Source: Zoopage sp. CT-All
Lineage: Eukaryota; Zoopagomycota; Zoopagomycetes; Zoopagales; Zoopagaceae
Direction: 5' to 3'
Length of the DNA stretch: 27,818 nt
NCBI GenBank assembly: GCA_004114245.1
Contig: QZWS01000088.1
Span: 1 to 27,818 of the forward strand
Positions 1 through 10,013 of the stretch are shown piece after piece. The position numbers and the translations under genes are program-made. How positions within the stretch are numbered: the stretch's first letter is position 1; each line of letters begins with the position of its first letter. A model generated the notes under the pieces. It was given only the letters and a program-made list of their open reading frames with translations. It was not told the DNA's origin and did no database searches.

Positions 1-108
1 GCCGCGCTTCTCGGCGGTGACCCAATAAACGAGCGACAGGGTGTCGACGGCATGCAGCGGTATGCGGCGCAGCAGCGTGGAGCGGGCGGGGATGCTAACT
101 TCGTCCAT
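1..108 (-). CDS. 5' end of an unidentified gene (cut by window edge)
   Basis: An ATG at 108 on the minus strand opens 36 codons with no stop up to the window edge. The peptide begins MDEVSIPARSTLLRRIPLHA and continues with a hydrophobic stretch (VDTLSLVYWVT). I do not recognise a family from this fragment. The start lies only 45 bp downstream of the stop of the bHLH gene on the same strand. That spacing is tight but matches other spacings in the window. It could be chance reading frame, since only 108 nt are visible; sequence to the left would decide. Confidence 0.4.
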   Translation of the reverse strand, partial: MDEVSIPARSTLLRRIPLHAVDTLSLVYWVTAEKRG

Positions 109-153
109 GCAAAATCGGAGGTTTGGATAAAAACACACTGGATATTCATTCGC

Positions 154-969
154 TCACAGATTCATGGGGAAGAGAGAGTGTGCAGCACCGTCATTGGCCG
201 CGCCGTACTGCTGCCGCAGCCGCGAATTCTCCTCGCGCAGCTGCTCGACCTCCTGCTGCAGCTGCATGGCGTGGGCCTTGACCTGGCCGAGGTAGGTGGT
301 GGTGCGGGCGAGGATGACGGCCTTGGAGAGCTTCTTGGAGTGGCAGTTGGGCAGCTGGCGGCGCAGCTCTTCAAAGCCGTCCTTGATCTGCGCGCGGCGC
401 TTCTGCTCCGACTGGATGTGAATCTGGCGCCGCAGCTCTGCCTGGTGCACGGGATCGAGGTTCGCGGCAGTGGCGAGCAGGGCGGGCGGGATGGACGAAG
501 GCAGGTTCGAGAAGTGGCGGCCGACGTCCCCATCGTCGTCCATATCCTCGACGGACGAGGCAGGCATGAAGCCGGAGAGGGAGGTGGCCAGCGAGTTGAG
601 GCGGTTCTGGCGCCGCATTTCGGGGTTTGTGGCGAGCGCATACTGGCGCTGGTCATACTCGTGGAAGTTGGGCAGGTAAAAGTCGTCGGGCAGCGACATT
701 GCAGAAGCAGGCACATGCTGAAACGGGTCGGCCATGGCGGCCATGGCTGCATGGGTGATTGCGGCGGTGCAGGGCGACACGGGGTGCAGCTCGCCGGGCG
801 ACGGCAGCATGGCGGAGCGGGGAAGCAGGCCGGCGGCAGGCGAGTTGAACGAAAAGAAGGCGTAGTCGGAGGCAAGCATGGGGTCCGCGGAGCGCGACGC
901 GGCAGACAGCGGCGACGGGTAAGCCTCGGAGGCGGCGTCGGGAGCGGCAAGCACGTCGATTGAGAGCAT
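154..969 (-). CDS. bHLH-leucine zipper transcription factor
   Basis: A single exon of 271 aa. The C-terminal part carries a basic region and helix-loop-helix at about residues 180-231, followed directly by a heptad-rich zipper (QLQQEVEQLREENSRLRQQ) at about 232-256. The basic region reads HIQSEQKRR, so the H-E-R residues at 184, 188 and 192 are the set that contacts a CACGTG-type E-box in class B bHLH proteins. The N-terminal two thirds is rich in Ala, Ser and Pro with an acidic patch (EDMDDDGD) and looks disordered. It should be a nuclear, dimerising DNA-binding regulator; its targets cannot be read from sequence. I chose the ATG at 969; an in-frame ATG at 1062 would add 31 unconserved-looking residues. 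The long plus-strand ORF over this region is its antisense shadow. Confidence 0.85.
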   Translation of the reverse strand: MLSIDVLAAPDAASEAYPSPLSAASRSADPMLASDYAFFSFNSPAAGLLPRSAMLPSPGELHPVSPCTAAITHAAMAAMADPFQHVPASAMSLPDDFYLPNFHEYDQRQYALATNPEMRRQNRLNSLATSLSGFMPASSVEDMDDDGDVGRHFSNLPSSIPPALLATAANLDPVHQAELRRQIHIQSEQKRRAQIKDGFEELRRQLPNCHSKKLSKAVILARTTTYLGQVKAHAMQLQQEVEQLREENSRLRQQYGAANDGAAHSLFPMNL

Positions 970-1190
970 GTATGTAGAGGGCGGGGGATGGAGGAGATGG
1001 TAGGTCGTTAGGTGGGCTAGGCGGTAAGAAAAGAGGGCTGAGCCAGCACGAGGAGTGTGCACTGCGACCTTGTAGCAAATATAGCCGTGGCTATTGTCCG
1101 ACGCAGACCGTCGCGGGGGTGAAGGCTTCCAATGCCGCTGGCCGCTGGCCGCTGGTCGCGGGTACCGGCGTTCATGCTGGCTACATTATG

Positions 1191-1198
1191 TATAAATA
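1191..1198. promoter_or_regulatory. TATA-like element upstream of the bHLH gene
   Basis: The sequence TATAAATA lies in the 237 bp between the prolyl hydroxylase stop and the bHLH start. It is 222 bp from the bHLH start codon and reads TATTTATA on that gene's strand. It is the only clear TATA match in this spacer. Assignment to the bHLH gene is inferred from position alone. Confidence 0.3.
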
Positions 1199-1206
1199 GC
1201 GCCCTG

Positions 1207-2254
1207 CTAGTACGCATGGTTGTCTGCGCCTGGCGCCGACACGCCCGAGTCCCATCCGGGGATCTTCTTACGCTGGGCATATAGCGTCAGCAATGGCACA
1301 AGCAGCATGGTCAGCTCACCTGCCAGATATTGATTGCCCACTTCTCGCCCGATTCCACCACCATGCCCCCGTGCAGCGTGCGGTGGTCTTCCACCTCCTG
1401 CAGGTTGACATTGTGCCAAAATACTGCCGCGTCCCGCTTCGGCTTTACCACTAGTCCGAGCTTGGGAAACTCCGTCCCGCCGCCCTGTATGTCGTCGTTG
1501 ATGTACGCAAGGATCGTGACGTAGCGCTGTCCCGACCGCTGGCTCCAGTAATCCTTCAGATCCTTGCGCGGGAAATAGCTAGACAGCGTTAGCACGCATC
1601 AGCACGCATCAATGCCGCTCCGGCTGCATACTCGAGGTGCGGGTTGTATTTCTGGCCCTTGGTGTACCACACGACCTGCAGCGGCTCGCAGTCCGCGATT
1701 GGAATGCCCGAGAGCGCAGCGGCGCGCCGCTCAACGCACGAAACAACCGCATCCTCATCCTTGTCCAAAAACGCCGACGACGACGTTCTAACCTGGCTCT
1801 CCGCATAGTAATTATCTGCAGACTCGGCCACCGAGCTACGCTGCATGCGGGGCGAGCTGATGTTGCGCAAATAATCCCCCTCTCCCGGCTGTAAAAAGTT
1901 CTCCACAAACATGATCAACGGGTCGCGGCTCAGCACCTTGAGCGAGTATCCGCCGCGGCAGGTGTAGCCGCGCAGAAAGGACTCCTTGTTGGTCCACCAA
2001 ACGGTGTCGTGGCTCCCAGCTGTCATGCTGGTCTCTGCGGCGCCGCCCATTTCGCCCTCTAGGCCCGAGAGCCACGACACGAGCTGGGCACCCGCATTCA
2101 ACGCATCGCCACGCATCGCCAGCTGCAGCAGGGTGGTGACGGATACTGAAAGAACGGCAATGAGCACGGCAAGCGCAACGAAGGAGGCAGTCGGCAGCAG
2201 CGGCGAAGACCGCGCCGCGCCGTCTCGGGCCTTAGCGGGTTCGGGAGACGCCAT
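1207..2254 (-). CDS. membrane-anchored prolyl 4-hydroxylase (2-oxoglutarate/Fe(II) dioxygenase)
   Basis: Three exons on the minus strand, 2254-1632, 1578-1320 and 1272-1207, give 315 aa. The introns are 53 nt (GTATGC...CTAG, branch TGCTAAC) and 47 nt (GTGAGC...CCAG). An N-terminal transmembrane segment at about residues 18-45 suggests a type II anchor in the ER or Golgi. The first join restores the iron ligands H206-L-D208. H277 completes the Fe(II) triad and K287 (GEKW) is the expected 2-oxoglutarate ligand. The motif YTKGQKYNPHLDYF matches the family pattern. The enzyme would hydroxylate prolyl residues of secretory proteins; the substrate is unknown. The start codon is 55 bp from the divergent TFIIA gamma start, so the two share a promoter region. 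Confidence 0.9.
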
Positions 2255-2309
2255 GTGCAATGGGCCGGCTCGGCTGGGATGCGCGGTGACTGCCCGCTCC
2301 CAACATCGC
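2255..2309. promoter_or_regulatory. 55-bp bidirectional promoter, P4H / TFIIA gamma
   Basis: Only 55 bp separate the start codons of two divergent genes. I see no TATA box. Core promoter elements and both 5' leaders must fit here or extend into the opposing coding sequence. The role is inferred from gene arrangement, not from a motif. Confidence 0.5.
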
Positions 2310-2734
2310 ATGTCCGAGCACTACCAGAACAGCACGATCGGCTACGCGCTGACGGAGGTGCTCGACGACATGATAAAGGACGGCCGCATCAACCCGCAGA
2401 TGGCCAACCGCCTGTTGCTGCAGTTCGACCAGGTGCTGGCGGACACGCTTGCCGCGAACGTCAAGACAAAAGTAGCCGCAAAGGCACGCTGTCCCTCCGC
2501 CGCCCACCGAATGATGCCACTGCTTGCTTAGGGCCGTCTGGACACTTACCGGTAATGCCTTGTCATGTCGTGCTGTGTTCCTCATCCACTATCCACTCCC
2601 GGGCGTCTAGCTTCTGCGACGACGTGTGGACGTTTCTGCTGCGCGACGGCACGTTCAAGTTTGACGGGGAAACGGTGGCGGCCGAGAAGGTGAAGATCAT
2701 CGCTACAAACGCCAAGCGGGCGGGAGAGCCGTGA
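2310..2734 (+). CDS. toa2: transcription initiation factor IIA gamma subunit (TOA2)
   Basis: Three exons, 2310-2483, 2532-2551 and 2611-2734, give 105 aa, the usual size for the family. Residues 1-48 form the N-terminal helical part (YQNSTIGYALTEVLDD, MANRLLLQFDQ). The rest is the beta-barrel part ([27 protein letters not shown]), which contacts TBP and DNA in the TFIIA-TBP complex. The family alignment [16 protein letters not shown] requires a 20-nt middle exon. It also requires a GC-AG first intron (AAG|GCACGC...TTAG, 48 nt). The second intron is a normal GT-AG of 59 nt. The gene shares a 55-bp promoter region with the prolyl hydroxylase and converges on rpn1 with 110 bp between stops. Confidence 0.93.
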
Positions 2735-2844
2735 GCGGCGGAGGGACGTGTACCAATAGCAACGATGTTCGCTGTGCTTTTGCACCATGCTACCATCCAT
2801 CACGCATACAGGATGATCGCTTCATTTTTACCGCATACACCCAC

Positions 2845-5619
2845 CTATACCACCTTTTCCGCCTCATAGTCTGGGTTCTTGCGCAGGATGACGACGCCTT
2901 CAAAGTCCGGCGCCAGCGAGATATCTAAAGGCGTTGGTTAGCGAGGACAGGCACGAGACACAGCCGCTCACATTCAGACGTCGCCAGCTCGGCTCGCTCA
3001 TTGTACGCCAGTAACACCGGCGTCGTGTGCGTCTGGAAGCCAGTAATGGTTTTTGGGCGACCAGCCTGACCAACAACGTCCACCGCCTGGCCTACTCGAA
3101 CCTGGACCGCGATCTTTTCTAGCTTCTCGTCCACAGTGATCAAAAACCGAGGCGATACGGCGGGAGCCAACGAGAACAGCATCTGCGGCGACGTTCCCAA
3201 TATGACTAAACAAGATGCTAGTAATCAAACAGGAGACAGCGCACGCATACTCTCTTTGGCCTCCGTGAACGACATGACGCAAGTGAGGAGGCCGGCGAGC
3301 GCAGACGGCAGCAGTATCTGTCGGTTGCCGTAGTATGGATTGAGCGAGACAGTGCCCTTGGAAAAGTGCAGCAATCCCTGTGAGATCCGAACAGCCAGCA
3401 GGCACTGCGCATCCTTGTGGTAGTACATGGCCAGCTGGCGGAGCATTTGCGCCAATCGGGCATTGTTCGTCCCGGCACCGACGAGCCCCATGGCAAAGAT
3501 GGCATTCACCGCAACGTGCCCGTCATTGTCGTGCGAATACTTGGAGAGCGTGTCGAGAAACGAGAACTCTGGGTTCGAAGCGCAGAGCAGTCCCAATGCA
3601 AGCGGGACTGCCTTGCGCACAACTGCGTCGCCATAATGCATCTAGCCAGACTCGGCATAACGAAACAACGCGTTGTAACATACCAAATGATTGAAAGTCC
3701 GCAGAGACATCTCAGCGCCGACATCCTCGCCCATAGCAATGAGGGCAATGCCAATCACCGCAAACGTCTGGAATGTCGCGTCCTCCTTTTCTACATCGAG
3801 ATGATCGCTGCAGAGATGCATCATTTGCTGGATTTTAAGCACATTTCCAGTTCCCGCGTAGGCACACATTTCGACGAGAACACACGCCTGCTTGCCAATC
3901 GGATGCTCAATTGCTTTGAGCGTTTCCAGTGTAGCCTCCGAGTCGTCTTTGCGCCCAACAAAGAGCAGCGCGAGACCAAGGGCTAGGAAGCGAGCATGCT
4001 TAGCACTGAGCGAAGCGTCGTCCCGCTCCATCATTGCCTGCAAAATACTGCTAGTTATCTCGCCATTCGCCGAGCCAACGAAAACTTGTCCTAGCGCGAG
4101 CGCAGCAGTTGCCGAAAGCTCCATCGTAATGCCGGTATCGCTGACTGTGCCAATGAGCAGATCAAGCACCACGCTGTTTCCTGATCCCGCGTACGCGATA
4201 CCAAGCCTGTTGAGGCAGTAGTCAATGCGAGTACAGGGCAACAGCAACCCACCCCATGATGGCTGACGCACGGATGGTCGGGTTCTCGGATGTTACATGC
4301 TCGCAGAGAAGGGCAAGGGCCGGATCCGCCTCATTGCGCACACCGGTGTTCAGGATGCCGATTGCGAGCAGAGCACCGGCCTTGACGTGATCGTCCTCCG
4401 AGTACAGATACTTGTCCACATACGATAAGCCCATGTCGACATCCCAGAGCGTGATCATGCCGACAGACGCGGTGGTCACTAGCGCGGTTATACCTTTATT
4501 CTTCGCCATCCACGCGGAACTTTCCTCGCTGTTGACGATGAGCTTGTCGCTGCTAAATCCAGCATTGAGCATAGCATTGACAAGGGCAAGGCCAATGTTT
4601 TGCTTGCCCACGTCCATGCTACCAGCCAACCCTGTGCGCGTTGTTTCCAAATGGCTCTTAAAGACGTCCTCGGGCACTTTTGGCGCAACTATGTCCAGCT
4701 CTTTGGCGAGAGCATTGAAGTGCTGCGTGAGGCTATCATTGTTCATGCAGGCAACGAGATCGTCCTCTTCGACGTTGGGAATAGCAAGACGGTGGCGACC
4801 AAGCATGATGGCAAATTGACGGCACATCGCTAGTTCCATACATGAGTCCCAGTCGCGAGTAATGGCCTCGACGTCGTTGGTCAAAATGGCAATACGAAAG
4901 GCTTCGGCTGGCTTGCTGAACTTGATGTAAATATTGCGGGCGGTTTTCAGGCACATGGCGTCATCGGGGGCGGTCAGATAGCTCGCGCAGCTGATGACAT
5001 ATAGACACACTCGGCTATACGTATTGGCGTCGACCAGAGCGGCGATCTCTTCAATCGACTCAATTTCCAGTAGCAAATCCACGGCTTCAGCCTCTGCGTT
5101 ATGCGAGAGAAAGTAGGGCGCGATGGAAAGCGCCAGCTGCTTGATATCAGCAGTGTCCAGGGGCGGATCCTGTTCAATGCGCGTGGTATACTCTAGCCCA
5201 ATCTCTGCTGCGAGGTGCCTGACATACTCGTGTCCCCATGCGCCGGCATCGTTTTGTGTGCCAAACATGCGGAACTTGAGTGTGTTGCGTGAATCATCGT
5301 CAGCATCGGCAACCGCCAGAACCGACAGGATGTCGGCGAGCTCAGTCCGATGCGCATGCGATGCTGACCATGACTCGTACACCGCCTTCAGCTTCTCCAT
5401 ATGCGGAAGCAAAAACTTGAGCGGCTTTGGTACCGCAGTCATGGACGATGTCGCGGAGAGGATACGTGTTCGAAGCGCGAGCAATGCGGCCGGGTGCAGC
5501 TCGACGCTTGCCTCGCACAGCCGTTCGACCAGCATATCCAGCTCCTCCTGCAGCAGTCGGTCTTCCTCGGACAGCGCCGGCGGCGATGCCGGCGCAGCTT
5601 TAGTGGGCGTCGGGGACAT
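2845..5619 (-). CDS. rpn1: 26S proteasome regulatory subunit Rpn1 (PSMD2)
   Basis: Five exons on the minus strand (5619-4253, 4206-3684, 3641-3251, 3205-2972, 2924-2845) give 864 aa, close to the family length of about 900. Introns are 42-47 nt. Rpn1 is the base scaffold that binds the Rpt ring and docks ubiquitin, shuttle receptors and Ubp6. The middle carries proteasome/cyclosome repeats ([60 protein letters not shown]). The C-terminus has the near-invariant [20 protein letters not shown] and ends [15 protein letters not shown]. Every intron removal restores these blocks. I chose the ATG at 5619 ([10 protein letters not shown]); an in-frame ATG at 5667 would overlap the 58-bp gap from pet127. 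Located in cytosol and nucleus. Confidence 0.95.
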
Positions 5620-5677
5620 GGCGAGAAGGTGGGCAAGCAATGATGACGTTTCAGCATCGATGCACATTTTCCTGACT

Positions 5678-7442
5678 CTACTCGCCCTCGTACTTGGCAC
5701 TTATTCGTCGCAGAATATTCACCAGGCCGCTCTGCTTCCGCGAAGCGTCTGGCTTGGTACGCGACTTCCACTCGGCCATACGAACGCGGATCTTGCGATA
5801 CTCTTCCCGGAGCGTTGCCTGCTTGGCTGTCGATGCGCGGAACGCGTACTGCAACTTGACATCGTCGCAGGGCGAGATTCGCAGCTGAGAAGTTGGTGGC
5901 ATTGCCGTGCCATTGATGACTGGTTCTGCCAGCACTACGAACTTTTGAAGAGCATCGCCCGCAGGGGCTATATCGAGATCTGCGAGCTCAGAGGGTTGCT
6001 TGGCCATGAAGAACGACGATGGATCCTCAGGAACAGTGCCACCCGTTCCACCCGTGCCAGTCGTGCCACCCGTGCCACCCGTGCCACTGGTACCAGTCGC
6101 TTCCTCTCGCGGGTCGATCTGCTCTACATATACTCGCAGATGCCTCGCTGCAGTGTACTGCATTGTTAGTCTGACATCCTTGTGAATGGGAACATCCTTG
6201 ACAGCATGATCAAGGACTTCGCCAAATAGCTGCATGGTCATAGCAAAAGATGTATCGCCCTGGTCGGATGAGCCAAAAAGACGAGCGTCCATTTCTTCGC
6301 GTGACAAATAGTGGAAACCAAACATCGTCTTGGTGTTGTGGTACGCAACAAATATCCCGTCCATGCAGCCGAGGCGCACTTGGAAATTGTACTTGAGCAT
6401 GAGTGAACGAACCATATCGTACATTTCTCGCTCAAAGGATTCGAGCAGACCGTGCGAGTGCCTTATTTGATATCCTTGGTGAAGCTAGCGAGGATTGTAT
6501 CAGAACACGCGCAGCGCACACCCAGGTGCTCACCAGATAATTTTCAATATCAAGACGTGTAGCAATGACTCCGCGCGACTTGAGGTCAAACGTGACCCGC
6601 GGCAGCTCAGGGTGATGGCAGTCAATTTGCGAGCGGACCAGAAACCGATCCATCGTTGCATAATGATATGCATTATCCTCCATTTCCGAGCTACCAAGGA
6701 GTTGCTCGCTCGTACCTGTTCGCAGGAAGGCGTTGAACTCTGTCGGCTCCATTGTCAGCATTCGCTCAATAACATGACCAAGCAGCATCAGCACCGTGCT
6801 TGAATCCTCTGAATCGCCCTCGTCGTCGACATCGATCGCGAACTGCTCAGGAGACGCAGGGATTCGCCGCAGCTGGACAGTAACGGGACGATCGAGATAC
6901 CCGACAAACGAGGTGGGCTCCTTGGCAAAGGCCATGGAGAGTGGGGAGAGGTCGAGTGCCCGTTTGCCCGATACAAGGAAATAGATATGCATCATAGAAC
7001 TTGTAAGCGATGATGTAGACCCGGTATACTTGTTCTTAAGGCCCACTGCCATCTGCATCAGTCGCGGATCGCACGACGAGGGACGGAAAGGCGGCAGGGC
7101 ATCAAATCTAAAGTCGTCCACCGCCGGAATGCTGCAAACGAACGGGTGAAAATTAATCCTGCCCGTGCGCGGGCATGAAGCGTAATGCACATTTGGGCTA
7201 AAAAGGACACGGTCGAGGTTGTGACGCAGCACCGGGAACTTGGCCTCGATGTTCAGCGGATTGATGCTGAATGATGCTGGGCTGGACTCGCGCCAATCCT
7301 CCACCACACGTTTCCTGGCAAGACGCAGTGCGGTTCGATGCATGCGATGTAGAACGGCAAGTCTTTGGCGGCAAGTCTTTAGAGCAGATCTAAAGCGATG
7401 TCGAAATTTTGGACAAAACGTATTTCTTGCAAAACACTGCAC
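5678..7442 (-). CDS. pet127: mitochondrial RNA turnover protein Pet127
   Basis: Two exons, 7442-6534 and 6484-5678, give 571 aa; the 49-nt intron (GTGAGC...CTAG) joins DIENYL to LHQGYQIR in phase 0. Diagnostic Pet127 blocks are FPVLRHNLDRVLFSPNVH, DFRFDALPPF, KYTGSTSSLTS, YHYATMDRFLVRSQ and QVRLGCMDGIFVAYHNT. The family has been assigned to the PD-(D/E)XK nuclease fold and acts in mitochondrial RNA 5' processing or decay; the FDLKSRG segment fits its catalytic motif. The N-terminus is rich in Arg and Lys without acidic residues, as in a mitochondrial presequence. A Gly/Thr repeat lies at residues 434-454. The ATG at 7442 is only 10 bp after the kinesin stop; an ATG at 7343 is an alternative start. 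Confidence 0.9.
6032..6094 (-). repeat. coding minisatellite (GTGG-type tandem repeat) in pet127
   Basis: Short GC-rich units of about 9 bp (CCACCCGTG and variants on the plus strand) repeat here. They encode a GTGG-like run of about 21 residues, rich in Gly and Thr, within Pet127. The unit length is a multiple of three, so changes in copy number would stay in frame. It lies in a poorly conserved linker of the protein. Confidence 0.8.
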
Positions 7443-7452
7443 GACTTATATC

Positions 7453-9969
7453 TTACAGGAGCCCTGTTGCACCCCCAAGCAGCTGCGCCAGGCTAAGCTC
7501 CGTCTTTGTCAGACTCAATTCAGCCTCTAATCCTGCAATGCGTTCGGCATTCTTGCGCTGCATATGCTTTTCGCGTTCAAGGGCCATCTCAAGCTCTCGA
7601 ATCCGCACCTGGTTCGTATCATTTGGAGAAGGTCCGCTTGGGAGAGACAGCGCCAGGCTGCGTGCCTCCGAGCGAGGGGTATCGCTGTCGAAAACCGTAG
7701 ACTGTGCCATGGACTCGGTCAATTCAAATTGGGTCAGTTCCAGCTTGCGAACTTGGCTTCTCAGCTCAGAAACGGCAGCGCGGGCCTGCCGTCGGTCTTT
7801 CTCGAGCTCCTCAATAAACTCCTTCTGCTCTTCCAACTCTATGAGCATCTCCGAATACTCTGGATACTCTATGGGGCTCTGTCGGCAACAAAGGATGCCA
7901 GGGTCAGCTTACCTGATATGCTCTGAGGCGCGGCCTTTCGGGCCTTTTCCTCCTCCAGACTCCGCTCAAGCAGTGCCACGCGCGTCAAAAGTTCCTGTTC
8001 ACGGGCTTGGAGAGCGACAACTTGCGCAGCCCTTTCATGGTCCTCGGCGTAGTCCGCATTCTCCGACTTTTGGATACATTCTTTGTATAGCTCGGCCTCG
8101 GCTTCGAGCGTTTTGATATGAGCATCGTTGAGGACGATTTGACTTTCGAGTCGGGCCACTTCCGCGGTGGCCTTTTTCGCATTTTCCTCGTTAGTGCGAG
8201 CCTAGAAAGGGCTTCATATTGAAGGCTGGTCGGCGTTGAATTACCAAGTCAATCAGAGCCATCTAAAAATGCTTAACAGACCATTGTGCATCCAGACTGC
8301 AGACCTCATCAACATTGACCGACTGTGGAGTGAGAATCAGTGCAGTAAGACGACTAATCCGCTCGCGCAAATAGGATCTCATGACCTGCAGCTCGATCAA
8401 CTCGTCGCTAGCCTGGCCTTATCAGTCGCGACCTTGACCTATGCCTAGACAGACCTTGGATGCTGGTGCAGCTCCCGTCGCCTCGCCTGGCACATCAGAA
8501 GCCTGAGCGTTGTTGAGTGCTTTTGCCGCCAACGTATCATTTGTGTAAATCAACTTCGTCTTGTGCTCCATGATCTCAAGCTTATATTTCTGAATCAGCG
8601 CTTGATCGTCAGCAATCTGCATCATGGCTGTTAAATCCCCGGCCAAATTAAGCAGAAATTATAATACCATGACGGTCTTGCTGTTTGTTACAACGCGTCT
8701 GATTCTATGCCCAAACCTGAGCGTATTATACGCTTGATCAAAGGAAGATTCGGTGGAATCTAGACAGCATATTACAGAGATGCGGGCATTTCCAGAGAGT
8801 GCGGATTGAAGTAGTCTGGTAAGTATAGAGTCGTGGAATGGCACGTTAATCCTACCGTCCCGTGGATAGTAAGAGCTCAGCGATGTTTAGATACTTACGG
8901 ATTTTTATCAGCAAGCTTGGTAACGACATTTTCGAGGTTAGCCAGGCTACTATTGATGTATTCGGCTTCTGCCTGACGCTCAGGGTCGGCCAGCGCGCGG
9001 TGTTCGATGGCGGCGAGATCAACAATATTGAGCTGTGAAAGGCGTACACTACCACTGCTGATGACGGAGCCAGAGCTGGATGCACGGTACTTTTTGGAGA
9101 CAAACGAGGCACTGCGCTCTCTGCTTTCAATAGCAATGGACAAGATGGCATGAGATCGAGAGCTGTGCGCGTTGTACTCGGTCGGAGACGTTCGCCGATG
9201 CAGGCTGCCCTTTTTGACAGCGTTCACAATCTGCGCCGGTGTCGTGACCACCTCTTCCGTCAGCGGTGCCAAATATACGCCTCGCTTCACGTCGTTGACG
9301 TCAGTGCGGACGATGGAAAGGATTGACGGGAGCTACCTTCTTGCTTTCGTAAATGCATGGCTCTTGACCGTTCACCGCGAGAAGATCTCGCATCGTCTCG
9401 TTGTACACCTCAACATAGCCGACCCGAACGATAAACTCCCTATTCGTCTTGATCTAGAAAGGCTCGGTCAAGGTATAGACGCAGCGCAGACCTGCCTCAT
9501 GGATAGACTGAAATATATCCCGTGCAGCCAGCGCAATAAAGCCCAGTTGCCCATCTTCACCGTTCTGCACCATCATTCCATCCGGCGTCAGCACCACGGC
9601 AGACACGCAGTGCACAGTACTCACCAGCATGCGTGACTTGCCGGTCGCAGTCTGCCCGTATGTGAGCACCGTAGCATTTAGCCCATCAGCAACGCTTGAC
9701 CGCACCAAGTCCCTGCAGCTCAGCGCATACAACTTCTGCGCGTCGACGCGCTCCGATACGCAATCAAAGTGGAACGCGGCAGTAGATTTGCCCGTTTTGG
9801 CAGCATAAGTCTCGCTCAGTCGCACAGCGCCCTGCCCCGCAGCACCCTGCCCCGCATCCGTCACCCAAATGCTCTGCGAGTTGGGTGGTGCAAGGCGTAG
9901 GGCGACGCGAACCGTTTCGATGTGGCGCTCCGAGGTGACCGAGTCCGCGCGGTCGTGGTGGGGTTGCAT
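7453..9969 (-). CDS. kinesin motor protein, kinesin-7-like, with altered switch II
   Basis: Ten exons on the minus strand (9969-9625, 9564-9496, 9453-9337, 9284-8899, 8851-8668, 8616-8455, 8412-8305, 8262-8245, 8201-7913, 7868-7453) give 697 aa. The motor domain is N-terminal: P-loop GQTATGKS at 105-112, switch I NAHSSRSH at 215-222, then ELxxINxSLxxL-type segment and HDSILTRLLQSALSGNAR. Switch II reads DLAAIE (266-271) in place of DLAGSE. The post-motor segments DDQALIQKYKLEI and RISRLTALILT resemble kinesin-7/CENP-E relatives; a coiled coil of about 300 residues follows. Intron 2 is GC-AG (GAG|GCAGGT), intron 1 is 60 nt with an open frame, and exon 8 is only 18 nt. The last intron has two usable acceptors 9 nt apart. 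It would act on cytoplasmic or spindle microtubules. Confidence 0.87.
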
Positions 9970-10013
9970 GTGGGAAGGCAGTCACAAATTGCCTTATCCA
10001 GCCCAACAAACCC
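9970..10013. promoter_or_regulatory. 44-bp bidirectional promoter, kinesin / spt5
   Basis: The start codons of the kinesin (-) and spt5 (+) are 44 bp apart. I see no TATA element. Promoter function for both genes is inferred from the arrangement. Confidence 0.5.

Noticed and set aside
52-963. Plus-strand open frame of 303 codons
   Set aside because: It is the antisense of the bHLH gene in GC-rich DNA. It has no recognisable domain, while the minus strand encodes a textbook bHLH-zipper.
5123-6169. Plus-strand open frame of 348 codons
   Set aside because: It runs antisense across the 5' end of rpn1 and the 3' end of pet127, both firmly identified. The translation is Ser/Arg-rich with no motif.
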